A stretch of 41,068 nucleotides of DNA from IMG/VR virus record IMGVR_UViG_3300034072_002066, positions 1 through 41,068 of that record. One strand, 5' to 3'. The position numbers were made by a program, and so were the translations under genes. How positions within the stretch are numbered: position 1 is the first letter of the stretch; every line of letters starts with the position of its first letter. The notes under the pieces were generated by a model. That model ran no database searches, was not told the DNA's origin, and saw only the letters and a list, made by a program, of their open reading frames with translations. Below are positions 6,641 to 14,785 of the stretch, piece after piece. The DNA comes from a virus.

Positions 6641-9316
6641 ATGGCTCAATACGCCGTAGGCTTGCTGATAAAAGGTTTACCAAACCCGCTAGATTTGACT
6701 TCTAGCGCGCCCGTGTTGTTTACGAATGCAATCGTTGACGCTGCAAGCTTGCCCGCGCCAATCCCTAGCGGCTGTGTTGTTTTGCCTTGGTTAGATACAA
6801 CGCAAGGTAGCATTTCGGGTATATCAATTTCTTCGGATGTCCGCGATCCCGTCAAGGGTTCTGCGGCGATCTCTGTACGATTGATTGACGTTGACGGCGC
6901 GCTTGCCGCTCTCTTCGCTAGAGACCCCGGTTTTCAGAACACATCATTTTGGGATCTGACAACAACATCAGTTGACGCAACTACAACTTCTTTGAGCGTC
7001 TCAGGTTCTGCGGCGATCACGCAAAGAATATATTGGCTTGAACAAGAAGCCGTTCTTGTGACATCTGCAAGCGTAACGACGGGAATTGATTGGGCGCTTA
7101 CAGTTACACGCGGCGCGAATGGTAGCTACGCGCGCGTTCATCGTATCAACCCCGCCGCGTATGGGCCGGGCGAAGACGGCGCGTTTGATATGGTTTCGTT
7201 GTCTTCGCGCCCTCAGTTTGAGAGCTTTACGTTTGACGCTGATTTGTTTCTGATGCAGATAGAGCAAGGCGGCGTTGTGCAAGTTGTTTACACGCGCGCG
7301 GGTTTTATCGATGGACGTCCCGAGCCTACGGGCGACGCGCGTTGGGATCTCTCGCTAGGCGACAACACTTCCATTGTTGCAGATCACGACTTCGGTGAGG
7401 CTAGGGAGAACGTAACAATTCGCCGTTGCGCGCAAGTCATTACGCAAAGCGGCGCGCCCGATTTCTACATTTCTCCGCTGCAATATACCGCGCCGTTCAT
7501 AAAGCTTTGGGTTGACGGCTACGAAGCGGAGAAGATATTCAACGAGCCATTGCACCAACCGGGCAATGATATGCCGGTTCAGTCTCTTGTGAACGCGCTA
7601 AGCGCAAAGCTTACACAAGATGCAAGCGTACGCTATCTGCTCAAAATGAAGATCGGCGGCTATGATTACGTTTACCGCGCAACAAAGCTGCAATGGTTTC
7701 CTACTGTCACAAACTACCAAGATGACGCGCTAGTTGTTGTCTTCTGCGCGCTAGACTTCGCGCCTATCAATTCGTCTATCAAAGACAACCCGTATGTTTC
7801 TTTTGAGAGCGGTCTATCTTCAAGCCCGCGTTTCGGATTGAACAGCGGCTTCTCTCGCGCCGCCGCTGACTATCTGCAAGAAGACGAAGAGAAGATTGAG
7901 ATAGAGTTTCGAGTTGGTATTAGAGACAGCGTAGTCAATACGCTTTTGCGCTTGCTACATTCCGATGACGGTTCGCAAACAACAGATCCCGTTTATGATA
8001 CCATCTTCGGGCGCATAGGCGCGGGCTTGTTCTCAGGTGAAGTCAATCAGGGTACAACGCCCGCCAATCCCTACGCGGTTGAAGAGACAACAACAGAACT
8101 CTTAGAGCTGAACGCGCTCTTGCCGCAACCTTTCGACTTTATCATTACGCCCAAAGACAAGTTCAAGGATTGGCTGCAAAACATATGCAGACTGCATACG
8201 CTCTTGTTTGGTTGCATACCAACAAGCGGCGCTCTTGCGCTTCGCTTCTGGTTTACGTTTACCGCGCCCGCGTCTATTGCTACTCTCAACCCGATAGTCA
8301 GCTCAAACGATTTGCCTTCGCTCGAAAAACTTGAACCGCTAGCGCAAGTCAAAGTAGACGTTGGTTACAACGAGATTGACTTAAAACCGCCGTTCTCTCC
8401 GTTTGTGATACGAGCAAAAGGCGCATCGCAGAAAACGGCGGGAAACACACAAAGCGTTCGTTTGTGGATAAAAACAACGAACCCTAACTTTGCGCAATTC
8501 GTTATGTCGCAAGTTGTGTGGAGACTAACACAAGCGTTTTTCCGCATGCTGCAAGGGCAACCAGAATATATTTTGACAGCGACGTTCTTGCCCGGCGCGG
8601 TTCGTACGTTTGGCGATCTTGTTTTGTACGAAGATGCAACGGCGCTCTTGCCTACGCCGCTAGGGTATGGAATTGACGGGCGCTACATTGTAGCGGGCAT
8701 TGATATCAACCTTGAAGACGGGCGGCAACGTCTGCGCTTGCTACCTGATTTGATAAGCAGAACATCTTCAAGCGCGGGCAAGATCGCGCCTTCGCTAGTT
8801 ATCACAAATGTTGTATCAATAAGCGGCCCCGTTTCGGGCGTATATACCGTTGATTGTGAAGTTGATTCTATTGCAGAAGCAGCCTTTGATATTACAACCG
8901 CGCACGAAGGTATATGGCAAGAGCTGCAAAATCAAACGGGGCGCGTACGATTATACAACGTACAAAAGCACAACCCCGTTTCTTCTTCTACCGTGGGCGT
9001 TGAAAGGCATGGCTACCTAGAAGCTTCTGCGCTTGTGTCAACTATCTTGCATGTTGCGGGCGTAAACACGATTGCAATCAAAATAGACGAGAGTTGGTTA
9101 CGAAGCGGCGCGGTTGCAATAGGCGATCTTGCCGCCGCAGGAAACTATATTGTTTTGACAGATCGGCGCTTTGCGACAAGCAATGTTGAGAACGTAAGCA
9201 TTTCGCCCATACCGTTTCAATACTATGATGGCGGCGCGGGCGCGGATTTCTTGAAGATCGCTCCTAGTTCTGCGACGCCGCCGTTTGATAATCATTTTTC
9301 GGAGATCTCAACGTGA
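6641..9316 (+). CDS. Large tail tip / baseplate hub candidate
   Basis: This 891-aa protein starts four bases after the tape measure stop. It is beta-rich, with many Thr, Ser, Gly and Asp residues and no membrane segment. The first large gene after the tape measure in siphoviruses normally encodes the distal tail or hub complex that closes the tube and carries the fibres, and the size fits. Clusters around residues 270-330 and 480-560 (a PFDFII stretch and nearby Trp-rich segment) look like folded hub domains, but I do not recognise a named family. It overlaps the next gene by four bases (ATGA). Confidence 0.7.
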   Translation: MAQYAVGLLIKGLPNPLDLTSSAPVLFTNAIVDAASLPAPIPSGCVVLPWLDTTQGSISGISISSDVRDPVKGSAAISVRLIDVDGALAALFARDPGFQNTSFWDLTTTSVDATTTSLSVSGSAAITQRIYWLEQEAVLVTSASVTTGIDWALTVTRGANGSYARVHRINPAAYGPGEDGAFDMVSLSSRPQFESFTFDADLFLMQIEQGGVVQVVYTRAGFIDGRPEPTGDARWDLSLGDNTSIVADHDFGEARENVTIRRCAQVITQSGAPDFYISPLQYTAPFIKLWVDGYEAEKIFNEPLHQPGNDMPVQSLVNALSAKLTQDASVRYLLKMKIGGYDYVYRATKLQWFPTVTNYQDDALVVVFCALDFAPINSSIKDNPYVSFESGLSSSPRFGLNSGFSRAAADYLQEDEEKIEIEFRVGIRDSVVNTLLRLLHSDDGSQTTDPVYDTIFGRIGAGLFSGEVNQGTTPANPYAVEETTTELLELNALLPQPFDFIITPKDKFKDWLQNICRLHTLLFGCIPTSGALALRFWFTFTAPASIATLNPIVSSNDLPSLEKLEPLAQVKVDVGYNEIDLKPPFSPFVIRAKGASQKTAGNTQSVRLWIKTTNPNFAQFVMSQVVWRLTQAFFRMLQGQPEYILTATFLPGAVRTFGDLVLYEDATALLPTPLGYGIDGRYIVAGIDINLEDGRQRLRLLPDLISRTSSSAGKIAPSLVITNVVSISGPVSGVYTVDCEVDSIAEAAFDITTAHEGIWQELQNQTGRVRLYNVQKHNPVSSSTVGVERHGYLEASALVSTILHVAGVNTIAIKIDESWLRSGAVAIGDLAAAGNYIVLTDRRFATSNVENVSISPIPFQYYDGGAGADFLKIAPSSATPPFDNHFSEIST

Positions 9317-9903
9317 GCGAGATAACAACTCTTTGGCTAAACGCAGGTCACCAAGATTCGCCGTTTGACGCGTTCTTTTTGGCGGCGAGTAGAGATACTC
9401 AAGCCGCGCAACTTCTCGCGCTTGACGGTACCATTTTGAGCGGTACGGTTAACGTTACGGGCGGTCACAAACATACGGGCGGCGCGGATCAAGTTTTGGC
9501 TTGGTTGCAACTAGGTTCTTGGCGAATCTCAAATTCGCTAGATACAACAGAGCTCGCAAGCGCAAGAATCAATTCAACGACTGACAAGACAGTTCTCTAT
9601 GCTGCTTTTGTGCTACCTAGCGGCGTAGATGACATCTACCCCGCAATTCGCGTTGACGCTCAATCTCATGACGTTATTGCAACATTTGACTTTTACGCGC
9701 CTAACAATCTTGCTGCAAGCCTTGCGACATCTACAATAACTTGCGCGCATCCTATAACTGATTCATGGACAGTTGCAGCCGCTAGCGTAAACTTGTCTGC
9801 AATACCGCTGACAAGCGGCTTACGTTTGGTATACTTTCGCTTACAGGCAAGAATGGGCGGCGGCGGGCATGCGCATTTGTTTGAGACGCAGATGGGGTAC
9901 TAA
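9313..9903 (+). CDS. Small tail-tip / fibre protein with His-x-His motifs
   Basis: This 196-aa protein carries HKH at residues 52-54, within a Gly-rich turn, and HAH at 186-188 near the C-terminus. HxH pairs are known in trimeric phage fibre and spike tips, where they bind an iron ion, so a trimeric tip role is plausible. The rest is Ser/Thr-rich beta sequence. It lies between the large hub candidate and another HxH protein, with four-base overlap upstream and a three-base gap downstream. No named family is recognised. Confidence 0.65.
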   Translation: MSEITTLWLNAGHQDSPFDAFFLAASRDTQAAQLLALDGTILSGTVNVTGGHKHTGGADQVLAWLQLGSWRISNSLDTTELASARINSTTDKTVLYAAFVLPSGVDDIYPAIRVDAQSHDVIATFDFYAPNNLAASLATSTITCAHPITDSWTVAAASVNLSAIPLTSGLRLVYFRLQARMGGGGHAHLFETQMGY

Positions 9904-9906
9904 GGA

Positions 9907-11463
9907 ATGTCGACTATTGAAGAAGTGCTAGATAGCGAAATAGAGCCTTCGCAAACCCTTTCAGAAACCGTCATGGACAAACTCTATCGCAACAACATTG
10001 CGGGCTTGCGAGAGCTTACTTACGGTACAACACAGCCGTCAAAAGTATATCGACACAACCACGCAGACGCGCGCGGAGAAACAATAGAGCGTAGCTTGCT
10101 TTCGTTATCGTTTGGGCCGCAAGCTGCGGAAGGTTCGCCGTCTACTTCTTGGGAAGTAGGCTTGCCCATGTGGCAACCAATCAGCGGTTCGTTTGCGACT
10201 ACGCCCGCAATGCTAGCGGCAAGCGGCTTTCTCTTGCCGGGCGGCGTATCGGAAATGTATGGTTCTCTTGCTGTATCTCTACCCGGTGCAGGATCTCGCT
10301 CTGTAACGCTCAAAGTTTGCATTCGCGCGCAAGAAGATGCGGGGTTTGATTGTGACAGCGCGGGAGTTACAAAGACTGTCACAATCGCAATTCCCGCGCT
10401 TGCCGTAGGTTTCAAGGTGCAGACGTTTACAATCACCGCAGATGACTTGCTAGAGCTTGGCGCTTTCGAGACGAACCGCTTGCTAGAAGCTAGCGTTTGG
10501 CTTGCTAGTGATTCTCCCGCTGCAAGCGACTACAGGCTTCTTTCGCTTGAGCTTCGCGCCGCGCCTAACACGCTTGACTTTCAGCTTGAACCCAACCCGC
10601 AAACGCCAGAATCTTTTTTTGACGTTCAACCCGCAGACATTCGCGCGGGCGCATATATAACCGCGCCGCTTGCTAGCGTTCTTCGGCGACAGAGTCAGCA
10701 ACATACTTTTGCAATTCTCGGCAGAATACCGGGCATTTTCAATTTGGGAATTCAAGACGAAGGAACGCCCTTCCGTCGCACGATCTCGCAACCTCACCAA
10801 CATACAGGCAAGTTTTACGGAGATGGCGCTTGCCTTCCCTACGGCGGCTTTGCGCAGAACTACCTTGCATTCTACGGAGAAGTGGGCGCGCAGATGCAAG
10901 TTGCCAACGGGATCGGGCAATTCCTATACAACGTAAACCGCGCATCGTACGAAGGCCGCGTTTCTTGCCCGCAAGGGCTAGGCGCGTTCATTTTGCAACT
11001 GGCGGTTCAGCCGCTGAACACAAACGTATATGGTACCCTTGTTGCAGAGATCAAGGTTACATCACTAGCAAGCGCAACAAACCTAGCGTACAACGCGGTA
11101 GATCAAGTCAACGGGCTGTTTGCAGATACGGGCGCAAGAGCGGGCTATATCACAATGCAACTCTCGCCAATCACAACGGCGAACTTTCAAACCGTACCTA
11201 GCCCGCAACCGCAATTCAACGACAACCCAAAGATGTGGACAAAGCGAAGATTGCTTGCAGATGACTTGCTACCAGACGGCGCTAGCGCAGAGAACGCCTA
11301 TAGAATAAGCGTTCCGATCTTGGTGCAGATTGACAATAGCACTACCCAAGATCTGCGAGTTGTTGTAGAGTTGACGTTGACGGGCGAAACAAGCGGCGTT
11401 GCAACCGAAGATATTGGCGCTAGACTAGTTTGGCTTTTGCTGTACCCCGCGCCGGGGTATTGA
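9907..11463 (+). CDS. Tail fibre / receptor-binding candidate with His-x-His motifs
   Basis: This 518-aa beta-rich protein has HNH at residues 50-52 and HQH at 297-299, the same spacing style as its smaller upstream neighbour. Short helical N-terminal residues (about 1-40) could attach it to the tail tip, with the rest forming beta domains. It is placed in the adhesin region, between the hub candidate and the beta-helix fibre. HNH here is not a nuclease motif, because the wider HNH fold residues and Cys pairs are absent. The last codons form a short perfect hairpin. Confidence 0.65.
   Translation: MSTIEEVLDSEIEPSQTLSETVMDKLYRNNIAGLRELTYGTTQPSKVYRHNHADARGETIERSLLSLSFGPQAAEGSPSTSWEVGLPMWQPISGSFATTPAMLAASGFLLPGGVSEMYGSLAVSLPGAGSRSVTLKVCIRAQEDAGFDCDSAGVTKTVTIAIPALAVGFKVQTFTITADDLLELGAFETNRLLEASVWLASDSPAASDYRLLSLELRAAPNTLDFQLEPNPQTPESFFDVQPADIRAGAYITAPLASVLRRQSQQHTFAILGRIPGIFNLGIQDEGTPFRRTISQPHQHTGKFYGDGACLPYGGFAQNYLAFYGEVGAQMQVANGIGQFLYNVNRASYEGRVSCPQGLGAFILQLAVQPLNTNVYGTLVAEIKVTSLASATNLAYNAVDQVNGLFADTGARAGYITMQLSPITTANFQTVPSPQPQFNDNPKMWTKRRLLADDLLPDGASAENAYRISVPILVQIDNSTTQDLRVVVELTLTGETSGVATEDIGARLVWLLLYPAPGY
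11443..11459 (+). repeat. Short perfect hairpin at the end of the fibre gene
   Basis: TACCCCG (11443-11449) and CGGGGTA (11453-11459) form a 7-bp stem with a 3-nt loop, four bases before the stop codon ends. No T-run follows. It could pause transcription or protect the mRNA 3' end, or it may simply reflect coding sequence. Confidence 0.4.
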
Positions 11464-11484
11464 TACACGAGAAGAGGTTATACA

Positions 11485-12636
11485 ATGCCATATTTTCCAC
11501 CAAGCGGCGGCGGCGGCGGAGCTCCTACGGGGCCGGCGGGCGGCTCTCTTGCGGGCTCTTACCCAAACCCAACAATAGCGGGCGGTGCAATTACAGACAC
11601 AGAAGTCAGCGCCACAGCGGCTATCACACAGAGCAAGATCAGCGGGCTGACAGCGGCTTTGGTGACTAAGATCGCAAGAGTATATAACGTCTCAACAAAT
11701 GGCAACGACCTTACAGCCGACGGCTCTGTTAGCAAGCCTTTTGCGACTATCAACGCGGCTCTTGCGCTAGGCGCAACAGAAGTTCCCGCGCCTAGCGGTG
11801 CAGCGGGTAGCAATTATTTTGCGGTCAATATTGCGCCCGGTGACTATACCGAAGATGTCAATATTACGCGCGTAAACGTTATTCTTCGCGGCGCGGGAAG
11901 TGAGTATTCAAGAGGGCAAGCAACTGTTCTTCGCGGTCAACTTACAATCAACCCAACAACGGGAATCAGCAAATTCAACCAACGAATTGGGTTGCAAAAT
12001 TTGATGTTGCACGGAAGCACGGCTGATACTTACGCTGTCAAAGTTACGGGCGCACAACAGTTTGGCGTTGATATTGACGGCTGTTATATCTATATGCCCG
12101 CAACGGGAAATGGCTCTGCGCTTGTTTCGGATAACACAAACGCAACAAGATGCAGAATCAATATAACATCAAGCTCGATCAATTGTGAGGATGCAACATT
12201 TCACGCCGCAGACCTGAGCGGTACGGTAGAACTCCAGTGTGGCGACACAGTGTTGTTTCAGGCGCAAGGCGCTACAGGATCTGCTCTCAAGCTTACAGGA
12301 AGCGCTTCTGCGCTATGCGATACATGTAGCTTTGAAGCTGTAGGTAGTTCTGCGATTGATATATCTGGGACGCAAGCGGGAACCTTTAAGCTTGCAATCT
12401 CAAATAGCGCAATTACGTCTGCAAGCGGCGACGGTGTAGATATTTCGGCAAACGGGTTTTCTATCATATTGATTCGTTGTGTGTTTAGCGTATTGACAGC
12501 TGCAACGAAAAACGTGATCCGATTGACCGCGCCCGCAACAGGCGTAAACTACGCCAACAGCGGAAATATTGCAGCTCCTACAACATCAACAACTAAGTCA
12601 GCGGGCGTAACTTCTATTCCGTATAGTGCTGTATAA
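11485..12636 (+). CDS. Beta-helix tail fibre / spike with collagen-like N-terminus
   Basis: This 383-aa protein begins with a Pro/Gly-rich stretch (about residues 1-35), followed by the GSYPNPTIAGG-type and AITQSKISGL-type linker seen in many phage fibres. From about residue 72 a DUF1565-like start (NVSTNGND, then KPFATINAAL) leads into a right-handed parallel beta-helix, shown by repeated short strands ending in Asp, Asn or Cys. Such proteins form trimeric fibres or depolymerase spikes; I see no clear pectate-lyase catalytic site. The start has AGAGG upstream of ATG. It begins the fibre cassette that continues through the 20-residue-repeat protein. Confidence 0.8.
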   Translation: MPYFPPSGGGGGAPTGPAGGSLAGSYPNPTIAGGAITDTEVSATAAITQSKISGLTAALVTKIARVYNVSTNGNDLTADGSVSKPFATINAALALGATEVPAPSGAAGSNYFAVNIAPGDYTEDVNITRVNVILRGAGSEYSRGQATVLRGQLTINPTTGISKFNQRIGLQNLMLHGSTADTYAVKVTGAQQFGVDIDGCYIYMPATGNGSALVSDNTNATRCRINITSSSINCEDATFHAADLSGTVELQCGDTVLFQAQGATGSALKLTGSASALCDTCSFEAVGSSAIDISGTQAGTFKLAISNSAITSASGDGVDISANGFSIILIRCVFSVLTAATKNVIRLTAPATGVNYANSGNIAAPTTSTTKSAGVTSIPYSAV

Positions 12637-12659
12637 ACAACAATAAGGATCTAAAAACA

Positions 12660-13052
12660 ATGGCAGACAAGTCAACAACTCTTAGCAATGCAATGCTTAA
12701 TCTTGTTCTTCGTAACGTTGCTTATTCTCCGTCAACAACAAACGTGTTTGTTGCATTGTTTACGGGCGCTGTAGACGGCGCGTTTACAAATGAAGTATCA
12801 ACCTCAGGTACAAACTACAGCCGCAAGCAAGTTACTTTCAGCGCGGCTTCTAGCGGTCAAACAGCCAATAGCGCGGAAGTAGATTTCGGAGTTGCAACGG
12901 GCAACTATGGCAACGTACAGAACTTCGCGCTTGTTGATAATTCAACGGGCGGAAATATCTTGTATTCTGATTCGCTTACCGTTGCTCAAACAGTATCAAC
13001 AGGCAATCAGCCAAAGTTTGCCATTGGCGCAATCACTGTTCAAGAATCGTAA
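12660..13052 (+). CDS. Small phage tail fibre / minor tail protein
   Basis: This 130-aa protein opens with DKSTTLSNAMLNLVLRN, continues with a YVALFT-like strand and a YSRKQVTF segment, and ends in the GDQ/GNQ-F-type strand pattern of a small phage structural family often found beside tail-fibre genes. It has no signal peptide. The start has AAGGAT upstream. The family is usually annotated as a tail fibre or minor tail protein; its biochemical role is unknown. It is followed after five bases by the first of two paralogous virion proteins. Confidence 0.75.
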   Translation: MADKSTTLSNAMLNLVLRNVAYSPSTTNVFVALFTGAVDGAFTNEVSTSGTNYSRKQVTFSAASSGQTANSAEVDFGVATGNYGNVQNFALVDNSTGGNILYSDSLTVAQTVSTGNQPKFAIGAITVQES

Positions 13053-13057
13053 AATAT

Positions 13058-13879
13058 ATGACTATTGCAAATATGGACCAACTTGTCGCTGCAATGACAA
13101 GTTCAAGCGCGCAAAATATAACGTGGAATAAAACAAACGTAACGACAGAGGGCGCGGGTACGTTTCACGATCTCGCGCAGGTTGCGGGCTTGCCGGGCGC
13201 AATGCTTACGCCAGACGATGCAGGTTCGGGCGGTAGCAGCCTCACAAGCGCTAGTACGGGCGCTTTGCCTTTTATTGCGCCGTCCGGAAGCAACAAGCTT
13301 TACCTCTTAAATTTTTCTGCGACTAGCACACAGCCGGGCGGCGTTTATGTGACGGATCGTCTGTGGGCTTGTCGCGGCCTAGCTACGGGCTCGGGCGCAA
13401 CAACTACAGTTACGGGCATGACGCCGATCACAAGATATGATGACGGTGTAGGAGCGGAGATCTGGTATTGGTGCATAACAGCTCCTAGCGCGGGCGGTTC
13501 AGGTAGCATGACGGTTAGCTACACAAACAGCGATGGCGTAAGCGGGCGTACAGCTACAATAACGCTTGGCGCGGGCACGCCGCCGCCTACGGCGGGGCAG
13601 TGCTATCCCGCTAGTTTGCAAGCGGGCGATCGCGGAGTTCAGAGCATACAATCAGTCACAAACACAAGCACAAGCTTTACGGGCGGATCGCATGGGCTTG
13701 TAGTTGCGCGAAGAATCATTACCGCGCCAATCTCAACAACCGGCGTAGGAACTTCTCTTGACGGCTTGCGAACAGGTTTGCAAGAGATTGATCCTAGCGC
13801 TTGTCTCAATTTTGTGATTCTTTGCAGCGCTACAACTACGGGCTATTGGGTCGGATCTATGCAGCTAGTTGAGGGATAA
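13058..13879 (+). CDS. Virion protein with LQAGDRG signature, copy 1
   Basis: This 273-aa protein contains the DRLW motif (near residue 100), an ITRYDDG segment, a SYTNSDG strand and the LQAGDRGVQS motif. That order is familiar from a widespread phage structural family of uncertain function, possibly tail or capsid decoration. The neighbouring gene contains the same motifs in the same order, so the pair probably arose by duplication. The stop overlaps the start of copy 2 (ATGA-like overlap at 13879). Likely product of the late operon and displayed on the virion. Confidence 0.75.
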   Translation: MTIANMDQLVAAMTSSSAQNITWNKTNVTTEGAGTFHDLAQVAGLPGAMLTPDDAGSGGSSLTSASTGALPFIAPSGSNKLYLLNFSATSTQPGGVYVTDRLWACRGLATGSGATTTVTGMTPITRYDDGVGAEIWYWCITAPSAGGSGSMTVSYTNSDGVSGRTATITLGAGTPPPTAGQCYPASLQAGDRGVQSIQSVTNTSTSFTGGSHGLVVARRIITAPISTTGVGTSLDGLRTGLQEIDPSACLNFVILCSATTTGYWVGSMQLVEG

Positions 13880-14781
13880 TGACTATATCTACATTGCAAG
13901 AGCTGCGAGACGCGTATGCTTCTGCAAGCAGAGTTAGCGTCTACAAACCATCAAACACAATGGCAACTTATGGGAATTCAAATATACACGCCGGTCATCT
14001 ATGGGACTATTTTCGCGTCTCAAATGGATATCCGATTGCGGGCGCAACTCCTTCCACGGGCGCGGGAACGCTATATAGCAAAAGCAGCGTAGGAGCGATT
14101 CCTCTGCTAGGAACTAGCGCGGGCAGTTCGTATTTGCTCGCAGATGTTCAAGCTAGCGCCTATTGGTCACCAGTTAGTCAAGGTGCTGTTGGTCAAACAT
14201 TCGCGGGTAGCGGCGAGTATTATATCCACGTATATGATCGTCTATGGGCGAATAGCGGAATCAATCCCGCTAGCACATCTCTGCAATCATGGGTACCTCC
14301 CGCGCTAACTCGCTATGCAAGCGGCGAGGGCTTGACGCTTTTTATGTGTTGGATTGGGACATTCAATCCAACAAACACAACAACAACAATCAGCTATGTT
14401 AACAATGTAGGCGCATCGCAGACGCTAACAAGCGCTTGGAATGCGCTAGCGGGCTTTGCGTATCACAACCCGCTTATGATGGCTTTGCCGCTGCAAGCGG
14501 GCGACCGCGGAATCAGAAGCGTAAGCAGCATACAGTTTGCCGCGCCTTCGGGCGCAGGCGGCAACCTAGGCTTGATGATAGCAAAATACTTAGGTTGTTA
14601 TCGTGTTTCGGTAAGTTCAGAAGCAGCAAACAGCGCGCCAATATCTTTGTTTTCGGGACTTCCTTTGTTTGATGGAGATGCTTGTTTAGCGCTAGCAATA
14701 CAAGCGCCCGGACCTATTGCAAATTTTGCTGGCGGCACAATGCCGCAGATCGCGTTTGAAGCGCGCATCTTGCAGGCTTGA
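13879..14781 (+). CDS. Virion protein with LQAGDRG signature, copy 2
   Basis: This 300-aa paralog of the preceding gene keeps DRLW (near residue 121), LTRYASGEG, a SYVNNVG strand and LQAGDRGIRS, with insertions around residues 20-60. Divergence is large outside the motifs, so the duplication is old or the two copies serve different attachment points. It starts at the last base of copy 1 and ends four bases before the ATG of the repeat protein. Function is unknown beyond a probable virion role. Confidence 0.75.
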   Translation: MTISTLQELRDAYASASRVSVYKPSNTMATYGNSNIHAGHLWDYFRVSNGYPIAGATPSTGAGTLYSKSSVGAIPLLGTSAGSSYLLADVQASAYWSPVSQGAVGQTFAGSGEYYIHVYDRLWANSGINPASTSLQSWVPPALTRYASGEGLTLFMCWIGTFNPTNTTTTISYVNNVGASQTLTSAWNALAGFAYHNPLMMALPLQAGDRGIRSVSSIQFAAPSGAGGNLGLMIAKYLGCYRVSVSSEAANSAPISLFSGLPLFDGDACLALAIQAPGPIANFAGGTMPQIAFEARILQA

Positions 14782-14785
14782 ACAA

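Noticed and set aside
9907-11463. HNH endonuclease because of the HNH residues at 50-52
   Set aside because: The tripeptide is only a His-x-His pair in a beta-rich tail protein; the HNH fold and Cys pairs are missing.
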